From Spongilla lacustris (lineage: Eukaryota; Porifera; Demospongiae; Spongillida; Spongillidae), in the NCBI GenBank assembly GCA_949361645.1, contig OX442415.1, positions 24,595,790 to 24,659,789 on the forward strand: 64,000 nt of DNA, written 5' to 3'. How positions within the stretch are numbered: position 1 is the stretch's first letter; each line of letters begins with the position of its first letter. The notes under the pieces were generated by a model. It made no database searches. It saw only the letters and a program-made list of their open reading frames with translations, and was not told the origin of the DNA. Shown piece after piece: positions 22,984 through 35,400 of the stretch. The position numbers and the translations under genes were made by a program.

Positions 22984-25900
22984 ATGATAGAATATGCATT
23001 TGGATTCTACCAGAAAGTACAACTCGCTCTTGGAAAGCAGAAGTCAAGTCCAGAGCCTCCGAATCTCACCACTAGGCCGAAGGCTACACCTAACGATGTG
23101 ACGTCCCTGAGCAGGTTTTTCACAGGCGTGGTGACGAGCCTGGACGATGGCGGAGGGTTGATAGACCAACACGTGTACTTTGAGCAGTCCTGCGTCCTGG
23201 GCGACGAGCGAATCGAGGTCGGGGCTACCGTCCACGTCCAAGCCACGAGAGAGCACCATCAGGCAGGCTGGAAGGCCACTCGCGTGCAGCTGGTTCTTCA
23301 TTGGAGACCCGACGCTACTTCCAGCAGTCACATGGTGGTGGGCTCTATTACGAATCTCGGTCGCAGTCAGGGAATTGCCAGCGATGGAAGCAAGGACATT
23401 CGGTTTCCGTTGTCTTCAGTCGACGCAAACTACCGCCCGACCGTGGGAGACTGGGTACAATTACTGGTCTTGGAGCAGGACGACACAGTGGTTGTCAGTG
23501 CCGTTACCCCGCTGCGGAGGCGGACTTTCAGCGGTGTCGTGACCATGTTCAACAGAGGAGAAGGCACGGTCGACGGCACCGTGTTCTTTGCTGCGGGCGT
23601 CGTTACTGACGGATATAGACCCCGTCTTGGGGACGAGGTGAGCGGGGAGTGCGTCGAATGGAAGCACAACACCTCCTGGAGAGCGCTGTCTCTGCAGCCG
23701 TCAAAAAACATCAAACCCTTGGTCCAAAGGTTTGCAGCGTTGTACGTTTCGAACGAATATGACATATTTACTTTATTTAATCAGTGGCAGTGATCCAGTC
23801 CAAAGAAATTCAGCTGTGCAAACTCTGTCTCGTTCTGAGCTCCTTGACAACAAGGGAGGCATTGTCATAACTGGAGCAGGAGACTTTGGTGATCCTGAAC
23901 TGGGTGATGAAGTCACCATCACATTCACAATAACGTAAGTGTACTATTCAGATGAAATAAAATAAATTAAAAAATAAAACAAAAGTGGCAAGTTAACATA
24001 TACTGTGTCACTGCTCTATTCATGTCTGAACATCCGGCAGGAATGTAGGTTCCCACTAGGTTCCTGCTAAGCATGCACTGTGTGCTGTATTTGTATTAAA
24101 CTAACGACCATTTAGATGCTCTTGAAATAGTTGCCATTTTGTGTGCACGGTTTCCTCAAGATGGTTCCCTTTGATTTCTAGCAGTCCTGTGTGCAATTTG
24201 CACCACCAAAGCTGTTGTTAGAAACAGTTAGCCAGGAACAGTCATACATTTGCCTGTCAGTGCTTTAAATTGACTGGTCATTGGCCTGTTTTGGTCAGGC
24301 ATCACATGTGTATGTGCACATGTAATGCATTAACTATATACATGTATGTTTGTAAGCATTGAATTAATTCTAAGGCTTAGCCAATCCCATCATCTGAAGA
24401 GTATTTCCAATCTGAGAATAAGATGAGAGGGGCCTTCTCTGTGGGTATGTGTGTGTTTTTTCTTTTCTTTCAGGAGTCATTTTGTTGATCATTCTCCTGG
24501 TCTGGGTAGAATCTGCTCCCACAATCCATTTGTTAACTTCTAACAACTCTGCTCTCAAAACCGTCGTTATACAACACCAGTTTTCTTTTCACACTTAATT
24601 TCAAACATCACAATCAAGTAGTCATGAGATCTTGCTACATTCTTTGGTGAAATCTTGTATCCAGTTAAAAAACGTACTGTGAGCATCTGTACGTTGTTTA
24701 ACCACTTTGTTTAACCTCTATCACCCCGAACTTGGTCCTCAATTGAGGACCAGCCAAGTCCTCAATTGAGGACCACCTCTGAAAATTCATTTTCACCCCT
24801 AAACATTATTCAAACTCTTTTCTTTTGTAACTCTGCACTAGGCACAAGGTATATTTTATAATAGCTGCATTAGTTAATTCCCTGCTGGCAGTGGAAAGCT
24901 GCAAAAATCACGATCTTTCATCCCACTGCAAAGCGACAGGATTTCATTTGGAGGGTTTAAGCATCCATTGCAAAACATAGTGATTCCATTTGTGTCAAAT
25001 TTTGCTTTGCACTTACTCTGAACTTTGTTGCACGGATCTTGAGTTGTGCGCTATTGCTCTTTGCGGTTCGAGCGCACGCATGGGAGATGCTAATTAGCTG
25101 CCTTTCATTCAACGTATGTGACAATAGGTTTGAGAGCCAAGAAAGTATAACACGTGCAAACCTTATCCAATAGTCACTACTATGTGTTAAAAGTAACGTG
25201 ATTTGTAAAAATGACCTTTTGTTAGATTTGGTCCTCAATTGAGGACGGCGGTCCTCAATTGAGGACCAAAGGGTGATAGAGGTTAATCATGTGCACTGTC
25301 TGGATCATTGCTTGTAGTGTGTAGCAATCACTAATCAGTGCTCATTCTAGAATGCAGTAGTCGCTTGGCGTATAGCTAACATGATCTGTGTGTTTGACTT
25401 GTCTGCATCTGTTTTTTTCTTCTGACCACCAGCAACTCCAATGAATGCGACCAACAGCTTATGTCCTGCCGACTGCTCCTCCCAGACCCACACATGTGTG
25501 TGAGGATAGTGACAGTTGACTCCGATGTCCCTACTCCTGCCCCCTCTGTTGACTCCACCAAGTCACCCTCACCTGATGGCTCTGTCTCAGGGTCTCGTGA
25601 CCTCAAGCCCACAAATGGTAGTTTGATCCCTTCTACTGTTTCTGGTTCATCAATCACTATCCTTGGAAATGGGGGTGTGGCAAAGGTGGCTGTCGTGCTG
25701 AAGGCAAAGTAAGTAGAATAACTCTAATATCTGCCACACCCTCTTTATTATTGTGTATATGTATGTATGTATAATGTACATACCTTAAAAAGTCAGTGTC
25801 TGGCAGTATGTCTATGCACAGGTCTGTTACATGCCTGTTGCTTGCCTGGTGCTTACCGGTTACATGCCCGATGTTTACCTGTTACATGCCCGGTGTTTAC

Positions 25901-26439
25901 CTGTTACATGCGTGGTGTTTACCTGTTACATGCCTGGTGTTTACCTGTTACATGCCCGGTATTTACCTGTTACATGCCTGGTGCTAGCATGATTTGATGT
26001 ATTCTGAATTCTTATATTGCATGAGGTGCGCTGATGGCAAACACCAGGCATGTAACAAGCAAGCACGAAGCTTAATTTACTTTTCAAATTTACTTTTCAA
26101 ATTTCTCAATAAATGGTGGTTGCCCCACTCAACATCCTTCAAGTTCCAAGTTCATTCAACAGCATGTGTTGTACGTCTGAAGACTGGCCTCTGTGCCTAT
26201 CTTTGTCTCCCCCGCAGTGCTGTCGGACGCACTTCAAATCTGCTGATATTCAACTTCATATCATTCAAGATAGCACGTGCCATTTCAGCATCGGTGAAGG
26301 ATGGTATGACCAGGCTGCTCTCCTCCTCATCCAACAGGGTCCCTTATCAGCAGCAGCAGCAACAGCAGAGGGGGTACTCAGGGTCCTATCACAGCAAAGT
26401 GGGAGCAGCATGCAAGCTTCCGGGGCAGAGGCCAATGAG
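22984..26439 (+). CDS. MOV10L1: MOV10L1 exons 1-4: N-terminal regulatory domains
   Basis: Exon 1 encodes repeated beta-barrel-like modules around residues 39-240 that contain the pattern [16 protein letters not shown]...VYF and its relatives ([36 protein letters not shown]). Three successive copies can be seen. This corresponds to the MOV10L1-specific N-terminal region. Exon 2 has [19 protein letters not shown], and exons 3-4 carry the beta-rich domain ending [21 protein letters not shown] glutamine run (seven Q, encoded by CAG/CAA) lies in exon 4. Intron 1 is only about 55 bp. Introns 2 and 3 contain a TTAA MITE and a 22-bp minisatellite respectively. Confidence 0.9.
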
Positions 26440-29400
26440 GTATGTGCAAAGTGACCTGCACACATGTACGTACGTGTGTATGCATAGAACACTTGAGTTA
26501 GAAAGGAAAGGTATAGTTTAACAATGTGATGTGATTATATGGTATACCAGTGTGATTGTATGGTATACCAATGTGATTGTACAGTATACTGGTGTGCCTG
26601 TACAGTATAGCAATGTGATTGATAGCAATGTGATTGATAGCAATGTGATTGTACAGTATAGCAATGTGATTGTACAGTATAGCAATGTGATTGTACAGTA
26701 TAGCAATGTGATTGTACAGTATAGCAATGTGATTGTACAGTATAGCAATGTGATTGTAGAGTAAACCTTTGCGATAGTTCAGTATACCAGTGTGATAGTT
26801 CTAGTTTTCCATTACTGGACCCATGTAAGGTAGGAAGGTGCAAAGGTATCTTGGCTGGTGGCATCCCAACCCAACAGTTTTCCATTCCTCCAAGGCACTA
26901 TTATGACACCATTAGGGCGCTTTCAATCAGCAGACAAAATGGAACTTCTTAGGCCAAAGGGCCAGGAATAGTTGAATTTGGTAGGTCTTTTAGACCCTTC
27001 CCCCCCCCCCCCCCCCCCCCCCCCGACACCTGGTGGTTTGTCACATTACATGACAAGAAAATAGCGGTACTAGTACAAAATTTAGAGAAGCCTCCACCAT
27101 ACTCCAACGATACATGCATCAGTGTGTACTGAATTAAGTGTCAAAATCAGTGGGTCATAAATATGTTAATTTATTTGCGCGATAACACGTTGCATTGACA
27201 TCACATGTTTAGTTACGTAACTTATGTCATGTATGTTGCTATTTATGTATACAACACCTAATATGTATGTGCCATGTGAGTGTGTGACACCGCCTTCTTT
27301 CCTCCGTTGTTAATTTCTGTCTGGTTATTGGTTATCTCGTACCCATGTGGTGTTTTATAGCTACATACAAAGTGATGTAAGATAAAATACACTTGTAGTT
27401 TAAGGGCTGTAAATGATAATCATCAATTATAGAGCCAAACTCCCAGTATCTATGGGTTAAATCCAAAAAGATTGCAATTCAATTTTTGTGGTGCCATTAC
27501 TGAATGAGCAGTACTGCTGCATCTAACGTGCAGCTAGGCTTTTAAAGTTTGTCCTAATTTAATAATGAGTTGTTAACTGTATTTGTCGGAATGTAGTTCG
27601 AGCTCATTTGTCTAGTATTACTTTTTTTAGTGAAAAGTTTGATATAAGATCTTTGAGTATCAAAGCATATGTCACAAAACTGGAGTGCTTGGCAGAAAGC
27701 AAGTGCTGTCTTGTTTTTAAATGCACAAGTTACTTGCGGATGCCACCTATGAATACAAAGCACCACAAGCAAAGCGTACAACATATCTAGGAAAACGTAA
27801 GACACTCTGCGGTATGAGGTACTCCATCACATCTCACACTCCACACGTATGAGGGAAGCATAATGCAGTATGGAGAGGCTAGCTACCATTTCTGCCACTA
27901 TTAAACCACTTTCGCTCTCCCCTGATGCGTACCACTGCCTGCTTAAATGGCCTACCTTCAGCATTCAGCACACACACACACACACACGACTCTTCCAAAC
28001 GTCACCACAAATCAGTTCTGTGAGTATAGTCTCCAGCTGTGGGCCACGCACAGCTCACGCATGAGAGGGATGGCTGCAACACAGACGGCCGCCCCTAGTG
28101 GCCCAGGACAGCCCTCGCCAGCCGCCAATCCAGTTGCTGTATTTTTCCTATTTAAGACATCGCTTCCCTAGGAGTGTCCTCGATGGATGGTATAACCATA
28201 CATCGAGGACACTCCTAAGGAAGCGCTACCTTAAATAGGAAAAGTACGGTGACCCCACTAAAAATCATGGCAATTGTGGTGTACTAACAACTCCATTTGG
28301 CAAAATCTGGCATGCTTGATATTGAAGTACCCCATATATGTCTATGGGAAGATATATGGGAATATTTGTTGATTAGCAAACCGCGAATTAATTACTCAAC
28401 GGACATGATGGTTTGATTTTAGTTAAATAATTTTTTGAAGTACCTATATCATAATAAGACCTGCTTATAGTACATTATAGAGTTGGTTAAAATTCAAAAA
28501 AGCAAGATGACCACCTATGTATGGGCCATTTCTGGATATGGTTGTCTGGTGCCTACCACTACTCATGTAATGGCTCTCCCAGCAACAGCAATGTGCAAAA
28601 GTCGAAGGCATATATCTGCATGGTGTTGGGGATGATCGATCCTGTTGTACTGGCCAAGTGCCCGAATCGCGCAAACATTTCTTTCAGTTACAAAGAAGCC
28701 TGTTACAATTGAAGAGGCATTTCAACCATTGCTCTCGAAATTGACAGCGAAAAGAGTAGAAACAAAAAGAACAATAATCTTCTGCAGAAATTATGATGAT
28801 GTCAGCCATTTGTATTTGTGGTTTATGTCTGCAGTATATGAGCCAATTGGAGCTCAAAATAAAGCTCAGTCTAGGATGGTTGACATGTACACAGCTTGTA
28901 CTGAACAATGCATTCAGGATATAATACTTGTTCATTTTCAAACAACTAACAGTTCACTTCGCATTCTGATAGCAATGCAATGGGGCTAGATTGCTCAGAT
29001 ATTGGATGAATAATACATTGGGGTTCACCAGACAACATTGAAATGTATATGCAAGAAAGAGGAAGAGCAAGCAGAGATGGAAGCCCAGCTACTGCTCACT
29101 TATTTTATGGCAGGCTGAACGTGCATGTTGAAGACATGAAGTCAAACTGTACAAACGCATCAATGTGCAGACATACGTGATAGCATACTGCAACACTTTG
29201 ATGGCATACACATGCAGCAAACAATTGCACACTGTTGTGACATTTGTACCAATACCTATGTACATGTAGAAATTGATGTGTCCAATGTTACTGATTAGAC
29301 ATGCATACTTTGCAGTATTTTGACCATATGATGTTTAATCCATTCAGCCTACTTCGTTTTGTCTGATCTTGACATCACGTTACTTTTAAACTCAGGAAAG

Positions 29401-32400
29401 CTCTTGTGCTGTCTTCCATTAACAATCTTTATTGTTTGGGACAGTTTAAGTTGTTTCATGATCTTTTCCACATCTTTACAACGTGACTTTTACATGTGGT
29501 AAGACGTTCTTGGCAGAATACCATTTTCCTTGTCAAATTGATTCACTACTAAATGAAATTTTTTTATGCACTTACCACCAACACGTACAACTGAATCATC
29601 AGAATGGTACTGTGCAATGCGGACATAGCAGACTTAACATTGCGATTTAAGTGTTCCATGTGGAGGTCGCAGGGAATATTCATACCTGGTTTGCCATGAG
29701 TGTTTACAGTTCGGCACCATTTAAGCTGAGCACACATCCTGGGTGTAAACACAAAGCTGTTCTAGTGTAAATCCCTCAATACTGTAATTAGTTCTCTCAG
29801 TAGCTTTAAACAATGGTAGAAAAAAAATTCTAATACCGTAATATACGATTGCCATCACCTTCTTTAATGGCATCATTAAATTCATCCAGAAGGAGCCCCA
29901 GAGTGATAACTTCACGAGTAGTTGCATTGTGTAGCTTTCAAATGATGTCAACAAAAGATTTTACAATAACTTGTGCAGCTTGTAATATTACCTTTTGCCT
30001 TCTATCAATTGACATATACACCAAACCTTCAGGAAAGAGACTTGATCCTTGAGGTGTATCATCTATTGATGCCATTTCAAAGCTCTCCTTTGCAGCACAT
30101 AATATATATGCATGTAGAACTGTTTCAATAAAATCCTCACAGGCATCTACATTTTTACTGGGGTCAGCAGTGATATTTCTTCTGTTGATTAGTGTACGTA
30201 GCTGATACAATGTTTCACCTTCTGTCGAAGATGAACTGCTGTACAACCTGAGCCATATACCCTGCGAGGGGGAATGGAGGGAGATAAGGCAGCTAACATA
30301 ATGAAGTAAATAGCTCTATATATATATATATATATTACCGTGAGCAGATGCCAGTCTTCTACAACTAGTTGTAGTCCCTGTAAGGTCCCTTGAGATGATG
30401 TAATTCTTTCGAATCCCATGACATCCACGAACCCTGGAGACTACTACCTTGGTCACCACCAAAAAGAAGATACTTGCAGTTGCTACTTGTTCAGAAGAGA
30501 TAGATATCTCATCATCACAGTCGCCTTGAACAATCCCGCATGGGACATACTTGTGAAGTGATTGCATGATTTCAAGCATGTCATGATAGTTCATTTTAGA
30601 ATAACACCTAAAGGAACCTGAGTACTACATAGGCTCAAAACCAAAGATCAGCATACAACAATGCTTACTACTTCAGATTTTGATGACATTTAGGAATATT
30701 ATGTGCTTATCAAATCTATCCCCTAACTTAGAAAAGAATGGCATGTATGACCACTTTTACAAGAAAAGTAAAGTAATAGTGGTCATCCAACCATACCTTG
30801 AAGACACTGGCTTTTGCGCCGCTTCAACCTACTAGCGATTGTGTGGTGTTTACCATGTGTGCCATTTGGAGCAATTTCCAATATCTGAAATAGTCAATAG
30901 TGTGACAGGAAGACAGACTCCATGTAGTGTTGCTCCCATTTTAAACGTAAGGTTCTGCGCCGCGTTTGAAGGGAAAGGTAGCGAACATCTCCCCCCCTCC
31001 TCCCCAGGGCGAATATACCTTGATCTACCTACCTCACAGTGAACAGGTGGTGTGATTAGAGTAAGAGAAAAACAGAACAAGTAACCAAGGGTTACAAGTT
31101 GCAATAGACAACTAGTTTTCTGGTACTGGTGTGACGTGTCCATTGCATAGAGCATAATCTTGTGCTCTATGCATCACACCGGTTGAATACATATCTTTAT
31201 TTACTATTTTCTAACCAGCTTAGGCTGAATTGGCCATTCATCTTTATCAGCACTTCCATCAGATGTAGTTTTTGCTGCAAAACAATTACCATTGAAGAAG
31301 TGTGCATACTCAAGGTTAACTGGTCCATACACAACAAATCCAGTAAGCTGCATTATCAATTCTGTACCTGCAGACAGGTGGTCTTGCACTGCCACATACT
31401 CGCCTACTCTGTATAAGGAAGCTATTCCATAACTGTGGATTTTGACAATCTTATTGAAGGCGCGTGCTACAGTATGCATTTCTTCTGTGAAAGCGCTAAG
31501 CAACAAACTGTGTGTTTGTGTGTGGTTTTAACATCAATGATTTGTTAAATTAATGTAGGGTTTAATATTCCTCCTTTTTTGAATGGCAAGCAGCAACTGA
31601 CAGCTGATGAGGTTCAAGAAGGCAGACGTGTAGCGTCTTTGAGAATCATTGTTGAATGAGCAATTGGTAGGATAAAATCGTTTACAATTTTGAAACATAC
31701 TCTTTAGCTAGGATTTCAAATCAAATCGTTTTTGTCTGTGCATTCCTAACCAATTTTAAACCTGTTCTTGTTCCTTCTCAAATAAATCAAAGTACGAATG
31801 AAGTGGATAAATAATTTGAAGACAGGTAGAATCTCTGCATTTCCCTGTTCAGAGACTGTAACAGCCATTCACCCTTCACTATGAATGTGCCTCCGGTGCT
31901 CAGTTGCAATTGGGAACGGGCAGTAGCAGTTAACATACTCATCTTTTATCCTAATGAGGTCGGGGGTGTCAGGTGGAATGTACTTAGCCCGTTCACTACT
32001 TAGCATACAGGAAAAGTTAGAAGCAGTAGCCAGAAAATACCGTTAACCAACACACTATCATGTCCCAGGCTGACTTGATTGTTCACTGCAAACGCAAACC
32101 AATACGACAGGCCTTAGTTTGCTCAATGGCTTGGTCGTTGTGAGTCTTGATATCCTGTCGTGCAGTGACAACCATGTCCTGTCCACCACGCATAGTGGTG
32201 TAGACCACGTTAGTATATTTGTCAAAGGTATTATCTGCTACGCTGGGTTGAAACAAATTGTCACCTTGTTCCAAGTCATAAGAAGCCACCAGGGCTTCGA
32301 GCAATCCACCCTGATTTATGAAATGGCCTATGTTTTGGCCGTCGTACACCTGGGGATTGTAAATGACACCCACCACAGCACCACCACGTTGTGTCGATCC

Positions 32401-35400
32401 CAGCTCAGAATTTCATGGGGGACGCTTGGGGGCAGGTGTGCGGTTGGAAATAAAGCACAGATACGCCACCTGTGGGATGGTCACTTCCTGTCTACCTGAT
32501 GGTGTGCAGCGGACCATAAGGCCAGGCCCAGCACCTTTGATCACATGCCATGGATACTGAAGGACAGATTGCCAGAGGAAGGGAGTCGTCGCATTCCGTC
32601 TGTTGTGGTGCCGTGGTATGTAACATAGAAAACAACACCCAGTTTCTCAATGAGACACATATGCACATCAGTTCCAGCCAGCTCCTCAACCCCCATCTCA
32701 AGCCCATATTGGAAAAATTCCACGGCGCTCAGCACGGGCAGTTTCCAGAGCGAGATTGTATCATCTGGGGGCACCCCAAGTAGGGAATGAGAGTCCTGGC
32801 TCCACACGCCTTACGTCACTTGACACAAACTGGCCAGACGTCTCGTTGCAAGTGTACAACTCGGCAAGCAAACGATCGCCGCTATGACCGTGGTGTACCC
32901 CGAAGGGGACCAGCAACACTCTTCCACATGTCGGCCTGCCTATCTCACACCTGGCGTGAACCAGGGCATGATAACCAAACGGCTGGACCACGGTCTGAAG
33001 AGGTGCATTGCTGGGCCCCAGGAGGGTGTCACTACCCACGACAGACACTGAGTATTGGTGACCCAGCTCTATGGCATCACGGAAGGCCTCCCTGAAGTAC
33101 ACCAGATCACACCTGGGAATGCTCATGGAATGAAAGGGTATCCCCTTCTCTCCTAGATGACGGCGAAGGCCCGGGAACCGGTCCACATTGATGGAACCCC
33201 CATCCCCATCAAAATAGTTAACTGCCTCTGCCACATTCCCAACGTGAGCAAAGACTGGTCTATCTCCTGAGGCATAGGTTTGTATGTATGTATGTATATG
33301 CACGCATGTGAAGACTTGCCTGTTGAAAAACAATTTGTATGCGTTCTCCGTCGACGTTGTGATGTGTGGACTCGATCAGTGCGTTGATGTTTTCAGCCGT
33401 CTGTCCGGTAAATGTGTCCTGTTCAGAAAGTCGCGCTATGTACCTAGCCAGGACCTCAGTCTTGCAACTCTGGGCTGTGGCATCACACGTCCTAGATACA
33501 ACTTGTGGTTCCAATGGCACGTCCTCCTCACTGGACTGGAGCTACCAGTTGGTTCCGCTGTCCCTCTGAACAGTTCGTGTAGAGGACGCTGTTACATGTA
33601 ATATATACAGGTGTGTAAGCTGGCGCAAAGCTTACATGTTTGAGACACTGACAGAACGTCAGTTGTGGGGATTGCGGCAGGAGTGGAATTGCTGGCTGTA
33701 AAATGGGAAAATAAAATTGTAATGCCAGCAGGTTGCCTATACCTGTCGGAGAGTTGCCATCTTTCCGATCGCTAGTGTACAGGGCTGAAAAGGAGCATGT
33801 TGCTGTAAAGTGCATGCCGACGAGCAGAGGCGATAATGTGTTTGTATAATGGCTCACCAATTGGAGATCCCTCTAAGGTTGCGGTGGAACTGGGGGTAAG
33901 GATTACAGTCGGAGCAGCTGCCGGTTGCAACACGTGGTGTTGCCGCAGGTGTTTGTCGTTGTGGTGGTCTAACTTCCCTCAGCAGATGCCTCAAGTTAAG
34001 ACTTATGGCATGCAGCAGCAGAACCAGCTGGTGGTCCGACACCTGACCTGCAGCATCTCTGGCGGTGATGGCTTCTTGAAAGCTCCTAGCTAAAGCTGCG
34101 AAATCCATTTGCATAACGAATGAATAAGAAGAGGATTAAGTGATTGAACACGTAATTGTCGGTCGTAACGAAAAAGTCGGCCCCGTATCTTTTGAGATCT
34201 CGTGTAGTTGTGTTTAAAGACAGAGATAACGCTCCTGGTTGTTTATGGTGTATTTATAACGGGAAAGAGAAAGGAGGAGAAAAAGAAAAAAAAGGGGGAG
34301 GTATGGGGGAGCTTACACATGGGGAAGCACTGTCAGCTTTCCCCATCTGTGTCTGGGGCTCTGCCCCAGAATCTTTGCAATTTTAGCGTTTCGGCATTTA
34401 TAATCCTATAGCATTTGTAATGATGAGCTTTAATTGAATGTCCACAAGATTAAGATACATATGTTGTTTTAATCACCATTTTCTGTTGCACCAACCAGGA
34501 TGAATGCAAGCTTCATTCGATGCTGCTGTGTACTTGCAAACACGTCAATTATTTTAAGTTTGAAGAGCTCTTTGGTCCTGGTGACCAAAGAGCTCTCCAA
34601 CTTTGAAGATAGATGGATACTTCCAAATAGTAAGGTCGTTTCCATGAGATGAGATCAATTCCCAATTATTTCCTTGATAGAAATACTGATCGACTAATGC
34701 ACCATTAACGAAGCTAATCCATTTTACCTGTCCTTTTTCATTGTAGACCTGAGGTACGTTTTTCGTCTTCGGATACCACTAAAGGTCATACACTAGGCAA
34801 CATTTCGGCGCGCAACGTGTTGCACGCAACAATACCATGCAGAACCAGGCAACATTTTGCGCGCGCATCCGAAGGTTGCCATTGGCATTATGGCGTAAGC
34901 TGATGTCGTTCGTGCTGCTGTATTCGTAATAGCGTAGAAGAAACAAAGGGAAAGTTCGACGTGGGTAAAGAAGTGGTTGCTTAGTCGCGGAGCGCATGGA
35001 GCATATGAACATCTTTTGCAAGAGCTGAAGGTCCTGGACGTATCCAGTTATCGCAACTTCGTAAGGATGGATGCTGCTACATTTGAGGAATTGCTTGTCA
35101 AGGTGGTCGTTGCTCGTACAATTCGATCAGTGTAGATATTGATTCCGTAGACCAAGGAAAACCAACTGAAGCCATTTTTGCATCTACGAAAGCACTAAAT
35201 TAGGTGCCTATGAATACACTTAAGATAGCGGCACTTTGATGTTCGTGGTAACATTGTTGCTCCGAATAGACACCCTTTCTAATCCTAGAAACCGTGTTGC
35301 GTGCTACGCGCAGCACACAACATAGGGCAATACACTAGGCAAAATTTCGGCGTGCAACATGTTGTTGAAGTTTACATGTGTGGCACACATTTTTTTGTGT

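Noticed and set aside
23007..23765. Several ORFs overlapping MOV10L1 exon 1 on both strands
   Set aside because: Shadows of the coding exon; only the 22984 frame has homology and correct splicing phase.
26518..26885. Tyr/Thr/Leu-repeat ORFs on both strands
   Set aside because: Products of the 21-bp minisatellite; no coding signal outside the repeat.
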